NCBI RefSeq assembly: GCF_029846235.1
Contig: NZ_JARVWP010000019.1
Location: 62,001-126,000, forward strand
DNA: 64,000 nucleotides
Source: Bradyrhizobium sp. CER78
GTDB taxonomy: Bacteria; Pseudomonadota; Alphaproteobacteria; Rhizobiales; Xanthobacteraceae
Direction: 5' to 3'
A program made the position numbers and the translations under genes. The notes under the pieces are model-generated. The model worked only from the letters and a program-made list of their open reading frames with translations. It was not told the origin of the DNA and did no database searches. Of this stretch, positions 44,592 to 53,874 are shown in pieces; position 1 is the first letter of the stretch, and every line of letters begins with the position of its first letter.

Positions 44592-44716
44592 TCGTCGTCC
44601 CGGCGAAGGCCGGGACCCATAACCACCGCTGCGTGGTGTGAAAAAGGATCTTGCCCCAGCGGAGTAAACCAATCGCCAGCTGGGGTAATGGGTCCCGGCC
44701 TTCGCCGGGACGACCC
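44592..44716. repeat. Palindromic intergenic repeat, CGTCGTCCCGGCGAAGGCCGGGACCCA family
   Basis: Long inverted repeat whose two ends are near-perfect complements (TCGTCCCGGCGAAGGCCGGGACCCAT and ATGGGTCCCGGCCTTCGCCGGGACGA), each also a hairpin. A single arm of the same family lies at 24271-24298. With the following element it fills the 310-base gap 44566-44875; I see no gene there. Confidence 0.8.
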
Positions 44717-44744
44717 ATTGCAATGGATGGGAAACAGTACACGC

Positions 44745-44858
44745 TATCACCGTCATCCTGAGGTGCGAGCGGAGCGAGCCTCGAAGGATGCACGGCCACA
44801 GTCGGGCCGTCGACCCTTCGAGACGGCCGCTGCGCGGCCTCCTCAGGATGACGGTGAT
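44745..44858. repeat. Palindromic intergenic repeat, CGTCATCCTGAGG...CCTCAGGATGACG family
   Basis: Third and most symmetrical copy of the element at 41152 and 43110. The ends are TATCACCGTCATCCTGAGG and CCTCAGGATGACGGTGAT, and the centre holds CCTCGAAGGATGCACGGCC and GGGCCGTCGACCCTTCGAGACGG. It lies between convergent genes. Confidence 0.85.
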
Positions 44859-44875
44859 GGAGTGGCCACCGCGCC

Positions 44876-46114
44876 TCAATTGTCCTCGCGCACCGCCGTG
44901 AACGCGCTCTCGATCACGTCGCCGATCGGCTGCCAGGCGTTGCCGTCAAACTGCACCAGCCGCATCTGCTTGATCGGGCGGAAATCCTTCGGTCCGGTGT
45001 TGATCACGATCCCGGGCAGCGCGATCGGGCTCTGATAGTCCTTCAGCGAGGCCGCCTGCCGCATGATGTTGTCGCGCGACAGGTCGTCGCCGCACTGGCG
45101 CAGCACCTGCATCAGCGTGTCGGCGGCGGCATAGCCGAACACGGCGTAGATGTCGTCCTTGTCGCCGTCGGGGTAGTACTTGTCCATGAAGGCGTCCCAC
45201 GCCTTGATCTGCGGGTCGTTCTTCCAGGCGGCATCGCCGGCATCCTTCAGGAACGAGGTCGAGATCACGCCGAGCGAATTTTGCAGGCCCGCAGGCCGCA
45301 ATGCGCTCGCGATCGAGGCCGACGCATTGTCGAGGATGAACACCGGATGCCAGTCGAGGTCGGCGGCGACGCGGATCGCGCGCGCCGCGATCGCCGGGGC
45401 GCCGTCGAACACAAGGATGTCGGCGCCAGAGTTCTTCAAGATTCCGATCTGGTTCTGGATCGCGGTCTCCGATGCGTCGAAGGCGAGATCGGCGACGATC
45501 ATCCCTGCGGTGTCGCCGAGCCCCTCCTGCAATCCCCTGAACAGGTCGCGGCCGAACTGGTCGTTCTGCCAGAGCACCGCGATCTTGCGGGAGGGATAGG
45601 CGGCCTGGATGTAGTTGGCGTAGATCTGCCCTTCGGCGCGGAAGGTCGGCTGCCAACCCATGGTCCAGGGGAAGGCCCTCGGATGCGCCCACTCCTCGTC
45701 GCCGGAGGCAACGAACAGCTGCGGGATCTTCCTCTCGTTGAGGTATTTTCGGACCGCGAGGTTGCTCGGCGTGCCGAACGAGCCGAACATCAGCAACACG
45801 TCCTGCTTCTCGACGAGATCGCGGGTCTGCTCCATCGCGGTCTTCGGATTGGAGCTGTCATCGACCGAGACGAACTTGACCTTGCGGCCGTTGATGCCGC
45901 CATGCTCGTTGATCATGTCGAAATAGGCGGCTTCGGCGCGCCCGATGGTCGCGAACGCGGCGAGCGGCCCGGTGTAGGGCATAACATTGCCGACGCGGAT
46001 CTCGCTGCCGGCTGCATCCTGCGCCTGCTGCGCGCGCAACGGCGCCGCCGCGAGAACAGCTGCAAGGATAAGCAATATCGAAAGCGCAGTTTGTCTTTTT
46101 GTTTGCATCAACAT
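44876..46114 (-). CDS. Orphan Liv-type substrate-binding protein (Peripla_BP_6 family)
   Basis: A 412-residue periplasmic receptor. The signal peptide (basic KTKRQ-like start, LSILLILAAVLAAAPLRAQQ) is cleaved near RAQ. Mature motifs IRVGNVMPYTGPLAAFATIGRAEAAYFDMINEHGGINGRKV are typical. Two ATGs (46114, 46108) are possible and neither has a good ribosome-binding site. No permease or ATPase is adjacent, so it must use an importer encoded elsewhere or act as a sensor part. It is 260 bases downstream of hyuA on the same strand, separated by a palindromic repeat, suggesting it delivers the hydantoinase-type substrate. Confidence 0.88.
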   Translation of the reverse strand: MLMQTKRQTALSILLILAAVLAAAPLRAQQAQDAAGSEIRVGNVMPYTGPLAAFATIGRAEAAYFDMINEHGGINGRKVKFVSVDDSSNPKTAMEQTRDLVEKQDVLLMFGSFGTPSNLAVRKYLNERKIPQLFVASGDEEWAHPRAFPWTMGWQPTFRAEGQIYANYIQAAYPSRKIAVLWQNDQFGRDLFRGLQEGLGDTAGMIVADLAFDASETAIQNQIGILKNSGADILVFDGAPAIAARAIRVAADLDWHPVFILDNASASIASALRPAGLQNSLGVISTSFLKDAGDAAWKNDPQIKAWDAFMDKYYPDGDKDDIYAVFGYAAADTLMQVLRQCGDDLSRDNIMRQAASLKDYQSPIALPGIVINTGPKDFRPIKQMRLVQFDGNAWQPIGDVIESAFTAVREDN

Positions 46115-46220
46115 CGCCACAACGCCGGCGCAGGCCGGCGCTCCCTCCCAGCGAGCGGACTTTATCGCCCAAGCCAAGGACGGAAAAATGAAATGTTGAT
46201 GGCGGAGGCGGACCTGTCTT

Positions 46221-46343
46221 CACCTCTCCCGCTTGCGGGGAGGTCGGATTGCATCGAAGATGCGATCCGGGTGGGGGCTTTCTCCGCAATTTGACTCGTG
46301 GAGAGACCCCACCCCAACCCTCCCCCGCAAGCGGGAGAGGGAG
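46221..46343. repeat. Palindromic intergenic repeat, CCTCTCCCGCTTGCGGGGAGG family
   Basis: Arms CACCTCTCCCGCTTGCGGGGAGG and CCCTCCCCCGCAAGCGGGAGAGGG, inner hairpin TGCATCGAAGATGCGA and the GGGTGGGGGC / ACCCCACCCC pairing. It separates hyuA from the binding-protein gene. Confidence 0.75.
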
Positions 46344-46374
46344 CGCAGTCCCCGCACGGCGATCAGCGCAATGT

Positions 46375-48414
46375 TCAGCGCAATGTTATGTCGAGCCAGC
46401 CCAGCGGATTGACCGTGACGCAATCACCGTCATCGACCAGCACCGTCGTGGTTTCGGCCTCAATGATCGCGGGTCCGGCCAGCGAATGGCCCGGCTTGAG
46501 ATCGTCGAGCGCATAGACCGGCACCTCGCGCCAGGCCCCGAGCCAGGCCTGCCGCTTGCCGCGCGGCGCACAGGGCGCAGCCGAGCTGGCCTTTCCGGCA
46601 TCAATGCTGCCGCGCGCAACCTTACCGACCGCGGCGACGCGGGCATTGACGAACACCACCTCCTGCCCGGGCGAGGCATAGGTGTAGAGCTCTTCGTGGC
46701 GGCGATGGAAGCGCTCCTCGATCTGCGCGACGAGGTCGGCAGCGCCGAGATCGAGGTCGCCGAGCGGCACGTCGATCTCGAACACCTGTTCGCCGTAGCG
46801 CATCTCGGCCGAGCGCTCGATCGCGATGTCACCCTTGAACCAGTCGCGCAGCCGGCCGGCGGCCTGCTCCTCCAGCGCGGCGAACAGCGCCCGCACCTCA
46901 TCGGCGGAAATCCGGCCCGTACCGTAATGGGTGCGGCTGACCTCGTAGCGCAGATCGCTGGTCAGCATGCCCCAGGCCGACAGCACGGAAGCCACCGTCG
47001 GCACGATGATGCGCTTGATCTCGAGCTCGCGCGCGACTTCGGCCGCGTGCATGCCGGCGGCGCCGCCGAAGCTGAGCAGCGCGAATTTGCGCGGGTCGAC
47101 GCCGCGGCGCAAGGTCATCAGGCGGATGCCGTCGGCCATCTTCAGATTGATCATCTTGTAGATGCCGGCGGCGGCCTCGATCCGCGACAGTTCGAGCGCT
47201 TTCGCGATGCGGTCGACGGCGGCTTCCGATGCCGCACGATCGAGCGGCCGCGCGCCGCCCATGAAGGCGGCGGCATCGAGATAACCGAGCACGACATTGG
47301 CGTCGGTGACGGCAGCCGCCGTGCCGCCATTGCCGTAGCAGGCCGGGCCCGGCACCGAGCCCGCGCTCTCCGGCCCGACCCGCAAGGTGCGGCTCCCGTC
47401 GACGCTGGCGATCGAGCCGCCGCCGGCGGCGATGCTGGCGATGTCGAGGCTGCGCAGCGCGATGCGCTGGCCCGCGAGCATGCCGTCGGCCGACAACGAC
47501 GCCTCGCCGTCTGCGATCAGCGAGATATCGGTCGAGGTGCCGCCCATGTCGAACGGCACGAGATCGGGAATCCCGAGCATCTCGGCGCAACGGCGGCTGC
47601 CGGAGATGCCGCCGGCCGGGCCGGACAGCACAGTGCCCGCGGCGAGCCGCGAGGCCTCCTCCACCGGCGCCATGCCGCCATGCGACAGCACGACGAACAG
47701 CGATCCCTTGAAGCCGGCCTCATGCAGGCTGCGCTCCAGATTGGTGAGGTAGCGCCGCACCGTCGGCTCGACATAGGCGTTCACGATCGTGGTCGAGACG
47801 CGCTCATATTCCTTGATCTGCGGAAGCACGTCGCTGGAGCGCGACACGCTGACATCGGGCAGCTCCTTCGCCAGCCGCTCGACCGCGGCGAGCTCATGCG
47901 CCGGATTGAGATAGGCGTGCAGGAAGCAGACCGCGACGGAGTTCGCGCCCGACCGTTTCACCTCGGCGATGACCTCGCCGAGCGCTGTGGCATCGAGTGC
48001 GATCGCCGCGCTGCCGTCCGCCTTCAGCCGCTCGCGCACGCCGAGGCGGCGCTCGCGCGGCACCAGCGGCTCGGGCGGCGGCGTGCGCAGATCGTAGCGA
48101 TCCGGCTTCAGCCCCTCGCGCATCTCGACGACGTCGCGATGGCCCTCGGTGGTCAGCAGCGCGACCCTGGCGCCCTTGCGTTCCAGCAACGCATTGGTCG
48201 CAACCGTCGTGCCGTGCACCAGCCGATCGGTCTCGGCCAGCATCGCCGCGCGCGTGACTCCGAGGCGGCGCGCCAGCTCGTCCAGTCCCGCCATCACCCC
48301 GAGCGACTGATCGGCCGGCGTGGACGGTGATTTCGCGAAAACGGTGCGCCCGGTTTTGTCAGTTGCAACCAGGTCGGTGTAGGTTCCGCCGACGTCGACT
48401 CCAATCGTGTACAT
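46375..48414 (-). CDS. hyuA: Hydantoinase/oxoprolinase family subunit A
   Basis: A 679-residue subunit of an ATP-dependent cyclic-amide hydrolase. N-terminal phosphate-binding motif IGVDVGGTYTDLV, then LVHGTTVATNALLERKGA and, in the second domain, PFDMGGTSTDISLIADG are diagnostic. Relatives open 5-oxoproline or N-methylhydantoin, or carboxylate acetone and acetophenone with extra subunits. It begins six bases after hyuB ends, so the two subunits are made together. No third (gamma) subunit is nearby, which disfavours acetone carboxylase. Confidence 0.93.
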   Translation of the reverse strand: MYTIGVDVGGTYTDLVATDKTGRTVFAKSPSTPADQSLGVMAGLDELARRLGVTRAAMLAETDRLVHGTTVATNALLERKGARVALLTTEGHRDVVEMREGLKPDRYDLRTPPPEPLVPRERRLGVRERLKADGSAAIALDATALGEVIAEVKRSGANSVAVCFLHAYLNPAHELAAVERLAKELPDVSVSRSSDVLPQIKEYERVSTTIVNAYVEPTVRRYLTNLERSLHEAGFKGSLFVVLSHGGMAPVEEASRLAAGTVLSGPAGGISGSRRCAEMLGIPDLVPFDMGGTSTDISLIADGEASLSADGMLAGQRIALRSLDIASIAAGGGSIASVDGSRTLRVGPESAGSVPGPACYGNGGTAAAVTDANVVLGYLDAAAFMGGARPLDRAASEAAVDRIAKALELSRIEAAAGIYKMINLKMADGIRLMTLRRGVDPRKFALLSFGGAAGMHAAEVARELEIKRIIVPTVASVLSAWGMLTSDLRYEVSRTHYGTGRISADEVRALFAALEEQAAGRLRDWFKGDIAIERSAEMRYGEQVFEIDVPLGDLDLGAADLVAQIEERFHRRHEELYTYASPGQEVVFVNARVAAVGKVARGSIDAGKASSAAPCAPRGKRQAWLGAWREVPVYALDDLKPGHSLAGPAIIEAETTTVLVDDGDCVTVNPLGWLDITLR

Positions 48415-48420
48415 GCTTAC

Positions 48421-50079
48421 CTACACCGCCTTCGAAACCAGACCCTGCTCAGCGTCGCGCGCCCGCGCCTCCGCCGACCGCTTCTCAGGCGGCCCCCAGC
48501 CGCCGCCGCCGGACGAGCGGACCTCGAGGCAGTCGCCAGGGCGCAGCTCGATGCCGACCTCTTTTGTCTTGAGCACGCGCGGCTCGCGGCCTTCCGAGAG
48601 CAACCGGTAATGATGCGGCTCGCCGTCGCTGCCGCCGAGCATGCCGCAGGGGCCATGGCGCGCGCCGTCGCCGGCGGTGTTGCCTTTGGCGGGCTTCTGC
48701 GTCTCCAGTACCATGTCGAGCGCCACGCCGAGGCCGCCGCGATGCTGGCCGTCGCCGCCGGAATCCGGCCGGAACTCGTGCTGGCGGAAATGCAGGGGGA
48801 AGCGCACCTCGGCGACCTCGATGCTGCCGAATTTGAGACCGCCGACTGTGTGCCATTCGCCGATCGAGGAATAGCCGTCGCCACCGATCGAGGCACCGCC
48901 ACCCGGCCGCGCCTGGAACATGTGCCAGATGAAATTGCGCCCGTTGCGCGGATCCTCGCCCTGGATCGCGATGCGGAAGCGCCTGCCCCAGCCGCCCATC
49001 ACGCGATCCGGGCACGACGCCGACATCGCCTTGATGATCGCTTCGACGATCTCGTTGGAGGGATGGCTGGTGCACAAGGTGACGGGGCGGCCGGGATCGG
49101 CCCACACGATGGTGCCCTGCTTCGCCACCACCTTGAGCGGTCGCAGCGCGCCGGTGTTCTTGGGGATATCGGCGTCGATCAGATAGGCAAACGCCATCGC
49201 GACCGCAGCCTGCATATTGGCATGCGACGAGTTGACGAAGCTGGTCGACTGCGGATCGGAGCCAGTGAGGTCGACCTCGATGTCACTGCCCTTCTTGGTC
49301 ACCTTGGCGGCGATCTTGATGTCGGTGCGGCCATGGCCGTCGTCGTCCAGCAAAGCCTCGCCATAGAACACGCCGTCCTTCCAGGAGGACACCACCGCGC
49401 GGGTCTGCTGCTCGGTCGCGTCAAGGATCGCTTCGATCGCGGCTTCCACCGTCTCCGCGCCGAACTCGCTGAACAGTTTTGCAACCCGTCGCTCGCCGAG
49501 ATGCGCGGCGCCCAGCATCGCCGCGAGGTCGCCGCGGAATTCACGGGGGTTGCGGATGTTCAAGGCCAGCAGGTCGAGCAGATCCTCGCGCGGCTTGCCG
49601 GCCTCGTAGAGCTTGATCGGCGGAATGCGGATGCCTTCCTGGTAGATCTCGGTAGCGCCGGGATTGTAGGCGCCGTGGGTGGCGCCGCCGATGTCGCTCT
49701 GGTGCGCGCGCACGATGGTCCAGAGCAATCGCTTGCCGCCGTCGAACACCGGCACGAACGCGGTCAGGTCAGGCAGGTGACTGCCGCCCTGATAGGGATC
49801 GTTGAGCAGGATGACGTCGCCGGGCGCGACATCCTTGAAGCGTTCCTCTACCGCGAGCGTCGCCCAGGGCAGGGCGCCGACATGCACCGGGATGTGATCG
49901 GCCTGCGCGATCAGCCGCCCGCCGGTATCACAGATCGCCAGCGAGAAATCGCGGCTGGAATTGAGGATCTGGGAATAGGAGGTGCGAAGCATGGCTTCGC
50001 CCATCTCCTTGACGATCGACGACAGGCGGTGCTGGACGACGGAGCGGGTGATCGGATCGATCTTGGCGGGCGTGGACAC
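48421..50079 (-). CDS. hyuB: Hydantoinase/oxoprolinase family subunit B
   Basis: A 552-residue partner of HyuA. The start GTG at 50079 was selected since it begins the family-like sequence VSTPAKIDPITRSVVQHRLSSIVKEMGEAMLRTSYSQILNSSRDFS; a longer frame would overlap the upstream transporter gene and has no supporting signal. Typical segments are QADHIPVHVGALPWA, LNDPYQGGSHLPDLT and, near the C-terminus, DCLEVRSSGGGGWGPP. Its expected role is joint hydrolysis of a cyclic amide. It follows the MFS gene by 29 bases. Confidence 0.92.
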   Translation of the reverse strand: MSTPAKIDPITRSVVQHRLSSIVKEMGEAMLRTSYSQILNSSRDFSLAICDTGGRLIAQADHIPVHVGALPWATLAVEERFKDVAPGDVILLNDPYQGGSHLPDLTAFVPVFDGGKRLLWTIVRAHQSDIGGATHGAYNPGATEIYQEGIRIPPIKLYEAGKPREDLLDLLALNIRNPREFRGDLAAMLGAAHLGERRVAKLFSEFGAETVEAAIEAILDATEQQTRAVVSSWKDGVFYGEALLDDDGHGRTDIKIAAKVTKKGSDIEVDLTGSDPQSTSFVNSSHANMQAAVAMAFAYLIDADIPKNTGALRPLKVVAKQGTIVWADPGRPVTLCTSHPSNEIVEAIIKAMSASCPDRVMGGWGRRFRIAIQGEDPRNGRNFIWHMFQARPGGGASIGGDGYSSIGEWHTVGGLKFGSIEVAEVRFPLHFRQHEFRPDSGGDGQHRGGLGVALDMVLETQKPAKGNTAGDGARHGPCGMLGGSDGEPHHYRLLSEGREPRVLKTKEVGIELRPGDCLEVRSSGGGGWGPPEKRSAEARARDAEQGLVSKAV

Positions 50080-50108
50080 GTGACTTCCGGGAGCGGTGGA
50101 ACAGGCCG

Positions 50109-51368
50109 CTATCTTATCGCCGCCGCCGTCGAGGTATAGAGCCAAAACAGCACGATCCCGATCGCCAGCGCGGCGGCGATGAACAGCAGCACCGCGGGCA
50201 GCCCGAACAGCGCCGCGACGCCGGCGGTGCTCGATTGCAGCAGCGCCGCGCCGAGGAAGAACGCGAGATTGACCGACGACAGCGCCTTGCCGGTATTCTG
50301 CGCGTCGACCAGTTGCCGCGTCATGCCGTAGATCAGCGGCTGCGCAGATGTCGCGAGCCCGATCAGGACCAGCAGCACCAGGTCATATTGCGTCGGCATC
50401 ACGGCAACGCCGAACAGGTTCGAGATCGGGAAATGCGGCGCGCCGGCCGCCATCGCTACCAGCAGCAGTGCGGCGATAGCATGGGTTGCCGCCACCATGG
50501 TGCGACGGTGCCCGAACTTGCGATCGAAGGCGCCGATACAGGCCGGGCCAATGATCATCGCCAGCGTGAACAGGCCGAGCAAATTGCCGGCCTCGATGCG
50601 GCTCAACCCCTTCACATCCATCAGCCACGGCCCGCCCCACAAGCCGCGCAAGGTCAGCGACGCGCCGAGCGACACCAGCGACAGCGCGATCAGCCCGCGC
50701 AGGCCGCGCGACAGGCCGAGCCGCAGCACCTCGGCCATCTGATGCAGCGGCGAGGAATCATCCGCATGCGCCGCCGGCTGCCGCGGTACCAGCGCGAACA
50801 CCGCGATCAGCACCGCAATACCGAAGCCGGCCGAGACCCAGAAGCCGGCGCGCCAGCCGAACTGATCGACCACGAAGGCCAGCGGGCTCGCCGACAACAG
50901 CATGCCGATATTGCCGATCGAGAGGATCAGGCCCGACCACAGGCCGAACTTCGCCGCCGACATCTGCTTGGCGGCGAGCGTCATCGGGCACATCAGCATG
51001 CCCGAGGTGGCGACGCCGAGCATCAATTGTCCGAGCACGAAGCTCGCGGGCCCCGTCGCGATCGCCGAGACCAACGTCCCGACCACGGTACCGGCGAGCA
51101 GGCTCAGCGACACCGGCCGCACGCCAAAGCGGTCCATCGCGGCGCCGACCGGGATCTGCGAGGCGGCAAAGGAGAAATGATAGATCGAGGTGAGGCTCGC
51201 CAGCGCCTGCGGCGAGGTGCCGAAGTCGCGTGCCATCAGATCGAGGCTGATCGCCGGGATCGTCCGCAGCAACGTCGACAGCATGTGGCCAGAGGCCAAT
51301 GCCAGAAGTGCAAGAACCAGGGCGCGGAACCCGATCCCCGCCTCTCCCTTCGTCACCACGCCGTCCAT
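50109..51368 (-). CDS. MFS transporter
   Basis: A 419-residue inner-membrane protein of 12 predicted spans. The loop 2-3 motif appears as AAMDRFGVRPVSL and the repeat in the second half as GAFDRKFGHRRTM. The start at 51368 (MDGVVTKGEAG) has a GGGGAATAG tract upstream; the longer version adds low-complexity residues. It is 29 bases upstream of hyuB and so probably the first gene of that transcript. Likely moves the hydantoinase substrate or product. Confidence 0.9.
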   Translation of the reverse strand: MDGVVTKGEAGIGFRALVLALLALASGHMLSTLLRTIPAISLDLMARDFGTSPQALASLTSIYHFSFAASQIPVGAAMDRFGVRPVSLSLLAGTVVGTLVSAIATGPASFVLGQLMLGVATSGMLMCPMTLAAKQMSAAKFGLWSGLILSIGNIGMLLSASPLAFVVDQFGWRAGFWVSAGFGIAVLIAVFALVPRQPAAHADDSSPLHQMAEVLRLGLSRGLRGLIALSLVSLGASLTLRGLWGGPWLMDVKGLSRIEAGNLLGLFTLAMIIGPACIGAFDRKFGHRRTMVAATHAIAALLLVAMAAGAPHFPISNLFGVAVMPTQYDLVLLVLIGLATSAQPLIYGMTRQLVDAQNTGKALSSVNLAFFLGAALLQSSTAGVAALFGLPAVLLFIAAALAIGIVLFWLYTSTAAAIR

Positions 51369-51475
51369 GAATCGCCTATTCCCCAAGCATCGCGGGGACG
51401 GGCGTAACATTATTAGGCTGATGGTGCCAACTTTCGCGGCAGCGCCGATGGGCTCAGCCTATCCGCGGATTCGCC

Positions 51476-51657
51476 TTGCCTCTCCCGCTTGCGGGGGAGG
51501 CCGGATCGCATCGTCAGATGCGGTCCGGGTGGGGGCTCTCTCCACGATACGACTCGTGGAGAGAGCCCCCACCCGTAGCCGATGCTTCGCATCGGCGTGT
51601 TCTCAGGAACGGCGGCCGAAGGCCGCCTATGCCTCCCCCGCAAGCGGGAGAGGGAGT
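51476..51657. repeat. Palindromic intergenic repeat, CCTCTCCCGCTTGCGGGGGAGG family
   Basis: Arms CCTCTCCCGCTTGCGGGGGAGG and CCTCCCCCGCAAGCGGGAGAGGG, with CGCATCGTCAGATGCG and GGGTGGGGGCTCTCTCCACGA / CGTGGAGAGAGCCCCCACCC internal pairing, and an inserted GGCGGCCGAAGGCCGCC hairpin. It fills most of the 317-base gap 51369-51685, which holds no gene. Confidence 0.75.
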
Positions 51658-51685
51658 CCACCGATTTCGCGGTTAGCTTCGGCAA

Positions 51686-52531
51686 CTACTGCTTATGGAA
51701 CACCAGGGTCCGCAGCTCGATGCTCTCGCGCGGCGCAGCGTCGGCCGGCGTGGTCGGGTCGACGAACGCCGTATGCGGGCCAAACCGCGTCCGGCCGTCG
51801 GTCGCCGAGTCGTAGCATTTCAGCAGGATCGCCTCGTCCGGCGTCATCTCGGGAATGTAGAACCAGCGATGGTTCGGATTGTACTTCACCGAATAGGTCT
51901 CGCCGCTGCGGTTCGGATAGATCAGATCCGAAGCGATCAGGTCCTCCGGCGCGATCGTGGTGCCGTCGGCCATCGCCAGCGGCGAATCGCGCAGCGGACC
52001 GCGGATCGGGCGCCACAGATTGATCACCTGGACACGGCCCTTGACGAGCTGCTCGGCCTCGTCAGGCAGATGCTCGAACACACGGTTATGGCCGGAGACA
52101 GCGGTCTGGTCGACATGGACGCGCGTCGCGGGCTGGCGCGGACCGCCGCCGCGGATATCGGCGGCACCCTCGACGCGCTTGCGCACGGTGTGGTCGAAGA
52201 TGAAGACGCGATCGGCCTTCAGCGTCGCCTTGAGGAAAGCTTCGACGGCCGGGTAGTAGACGTTGCGGACTTCGTTGTCGTCGTAATAGTCCTTCACGAC
52301 GGTCGGATGCTTGACCAGCGCAAAGCCCTCGCGGTCGAGCGAGAAGCTGTCTGATATCAAGCGCCCGTCGAAGATCGGAACGTTGTGGGGTTCGGGCAGC
52401 GCGGTGGATTTGGGCTCGCCCGGCGGCGGGTCGAAGGCGTAGGTCCGGGGCTTGCCCGGCGTCGGCGCGAGGTAGTTCAGCTCAGCAGTCACAAACGGCA
52501 GCGACTCGATACGAGTTTGTTGAAGGCCCAT
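51686..52531 (-). CDS. CmcJ/NvfI-like oxidoreductase
   Basis: A 281-residue protein of the CmcJ-like group, named after a cephamycin methoxylation protein and fungal relatives, often considered Fe(II)/2-oxoglutarate-type. Candidate metal residues are in RVHVDQTAVSG (H-x-D) and a later His in RFGPHTAFVDP. Also typical are FIFDHTVRKR and VQVINLWRPIRGPLRDSPLA. The ATG at 52531 follows GGGAG; the 55 residues upstream in frame are not family-like. No signal peptide. It stands alone between two repeats upstream of the MFS/hyu genes. Substrate unknown. Confidence 0.85.
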   Translation of the reverse strand: MGLQQTRIESLPFVTAELNYLAPTPGKPRTYAFDPPPGEPKSTALPEPHNVPIFDGRLISDSFSLDREGFALVKHPTVVKDYYDDNEVRNVYYPAVEAFLKATLKADRVFIFDHTVRKRVEGAADIRGGGPRQPATRVHVDQTAVSGHNRVFEHLPDEAEQLVKGRVQVINLWRPIRGPLRDSPLAMADGTTIAPEDLIASDLIYPNRSGETYSVKYNPNHRWFYIPEMTPDEAILLKCYDSATDGRTRFGPHTAFVDPTTPADAAPRESIELRTLVFHKQ

Positions 52532-52932
52532 GGTGATCTCCCGGACTCGATTGTTGGTCTGTTTGATCTTGGCGGCGGCGGCCGGGGTGACAAGGGCGCG
52601 GCGAAAATAGCAACGCTGCTGTTCTCTCCGGTACGGAACGGGAAAATTCCTTCCGGTGTCATCATCGCGAAGTGGATGGTTATTTCGCGCGGTCATTCGA
52701 ACAGGCGCGCTCGCGGCTACCCTCTCCCCACCCTCCCCCGCAAGGGGGGAGGGAGCCCGACCAACGTGCTCACCTCACGAAGGCAAAGATCCTACGCGAG
52801 CTGCACCGATGTGAGGGAGGCACGGACGGACGGGTTCCCTCCCCCCTTGCGGGGGAGGGATAGGGAGAGGGGTGCCACACGGCACGCTCTCTCAACATGC
52901 GCGGCGCAAGCACCAGAGATCACGCATTCGCT
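52532..52932. other. 401-base gap with a repeat element
   Basis: Contains the promoter region of the CmcJ-like gene and the palindromic element at 52720-52880. I see no convincing gene. Confidence 0.5.
52720..52880. repeat. Palindromic intergenic repeat, CCCTCCCCCGCAAGGGGGGAGGG family
   Basis: Arms CCCTCCCCCGCAAGGGGGGAGGGAGCCCG and GGGTTCCCTCCCCCCTTGCGGGGGAGGGA, with outer CTACCCTCTCCCCA and TAGGGAGAGGGG. Nearly the same outer design as the element at 24336-24510 but in opposite order. Confidence 0.75.
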
Positions 52933-53874
52933 TTACAGCCCCGCGCCCTTCTCCACCGCCGCGGCAAACGAGCGGTCGACGATGTCGGCGGCATTGATCT
53001 TCTGGCGGATCAGGCCCCAGCGGTCGTAGAGATCGATGGTCTTCTGCTCGTCGGCAACCACGCCGTCGTCGATCGGCGCGATGCGGATCCTGGCCCGGGT
53101 CAGCCAGTTCAGCGGCACAGCCGGCGGGATATTCATCAGTCTGCCCCAGGTCGCAGCATAACCCTCGACATTGTTCTGCGACCATGCGCGTGCGGCGGCG
53201 AGGCGGCGCACGAAATCTTCTAGCTCGGCGCGCTTGCCGTTGATCGCATCCGGCGTCGCGACCTGAAAGCCCAACCCGGGCGTGATGCCGTCGGCCGTGA
53301 TGACGCGGCGCGACTTGAACAGCACCTCCTCCTGGCTGACATAAGGCTCCCAGGTCGACCAGGCGTCGACCGAGCCTTGCGTGTAGGCGACCTTGGCATC
53401 CGACGGCGCGAGGAACACGATCTGCACGTCGCTCGCCTGCCAACCCCTGGATTCCAGCGCCGCGAGGATCAGCTGATGACCGATCGAGCCGCGGCCGGTT
53501 GCGATCTTCTTGCCGCGCAAATCGTCAAAGCTCCTGATCGCGGAGTTCTCCGGCACCACGACCGCAAGCCCGTCGCGCGACTGCCGCACGGCCGCGATCG
53601 CCTTGACCGGAATTTTCGATGCGGCCGCGAACGTAAACGGCGCGTCCCCGACCAGGCCGGTGTCGATCGCGCCTGCCCCGAGCGCTTCCAGCAGCGGCGC
53701 GGCCGCGGCGAACTCCTTCCACTCGATCTTGTAAGGGATATCCCTGAGCACACCGGCCGCTTCCATCACGGCCTGCGAATTGCCCTTCTGGTCGCCGACG
53801 CGCAGCGTGGTCTGCGCGGCAGCAACGTCGATGGCGGCGAGCGCAAACGCTGCCGCGACGATGAGACGGATCAT
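52933..53874 (-). CDS. SsuA-like sulfonate-type substrate-binding protein
   Basis: A 313-residue periplasmic receptor with a signal peptide cleaved near AAA-QT. Mature start TTLRVGDQKGNSQAVMEAAGVL and IEWKEFAAAAPLLEALGAGAIDTGLVGDAPFTFAAA are characteristic of aliphatic-sulfonate binding proteins. The ATG overlaps the stop of the luciferase-like monooxygenase gene (ATGA). It is the last gene of the operon that starts at 59041, and thus a second binding protein for a single permease/ATPase pair. Confidence 0.9.
   Translation of the reverse strand: MIRLIVAAAFALAAIDVAAAQTTLRVGDQKGNSQAVMEAAGVLRDIPYKIEWKEFAAAAPLLEALGAGAIDTGLVGDAPFTFAAASKIPVKAIAAVRQSRDGLAVVVPENSAIRSFDDLRGKKIATGRGSIGHQLILAALESRGWQASDVQIVFLAPSDAKVAYTQGSVDAWSTWEPYVSQEEVLFKSRRVITADGITPGLGFQVATPDAINGKRAELEDFVRRLAAARAWSQNNVEGYAATWGRLMNIPPAVPLNWLTRARIRIAPIDDGVVADEQKTIDLYDRWGLIRQKINAADIVDRSFAAAVEKGAGL

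Noticed and set aside
46249..48330. 693-codon open frame on the plus strand
   Set aside because: Antisense to hyuA and begins in a palindromic repeat; the composition is typical of shadow frames.
46375..50079. HyuA/HyuB considered as acetone or acetophenone carboxylase
   Set aside because: No gamma or other carboxylase-specific subunit gene is adjacent, and the surroundings favour cyclic-amide hydrolysis.
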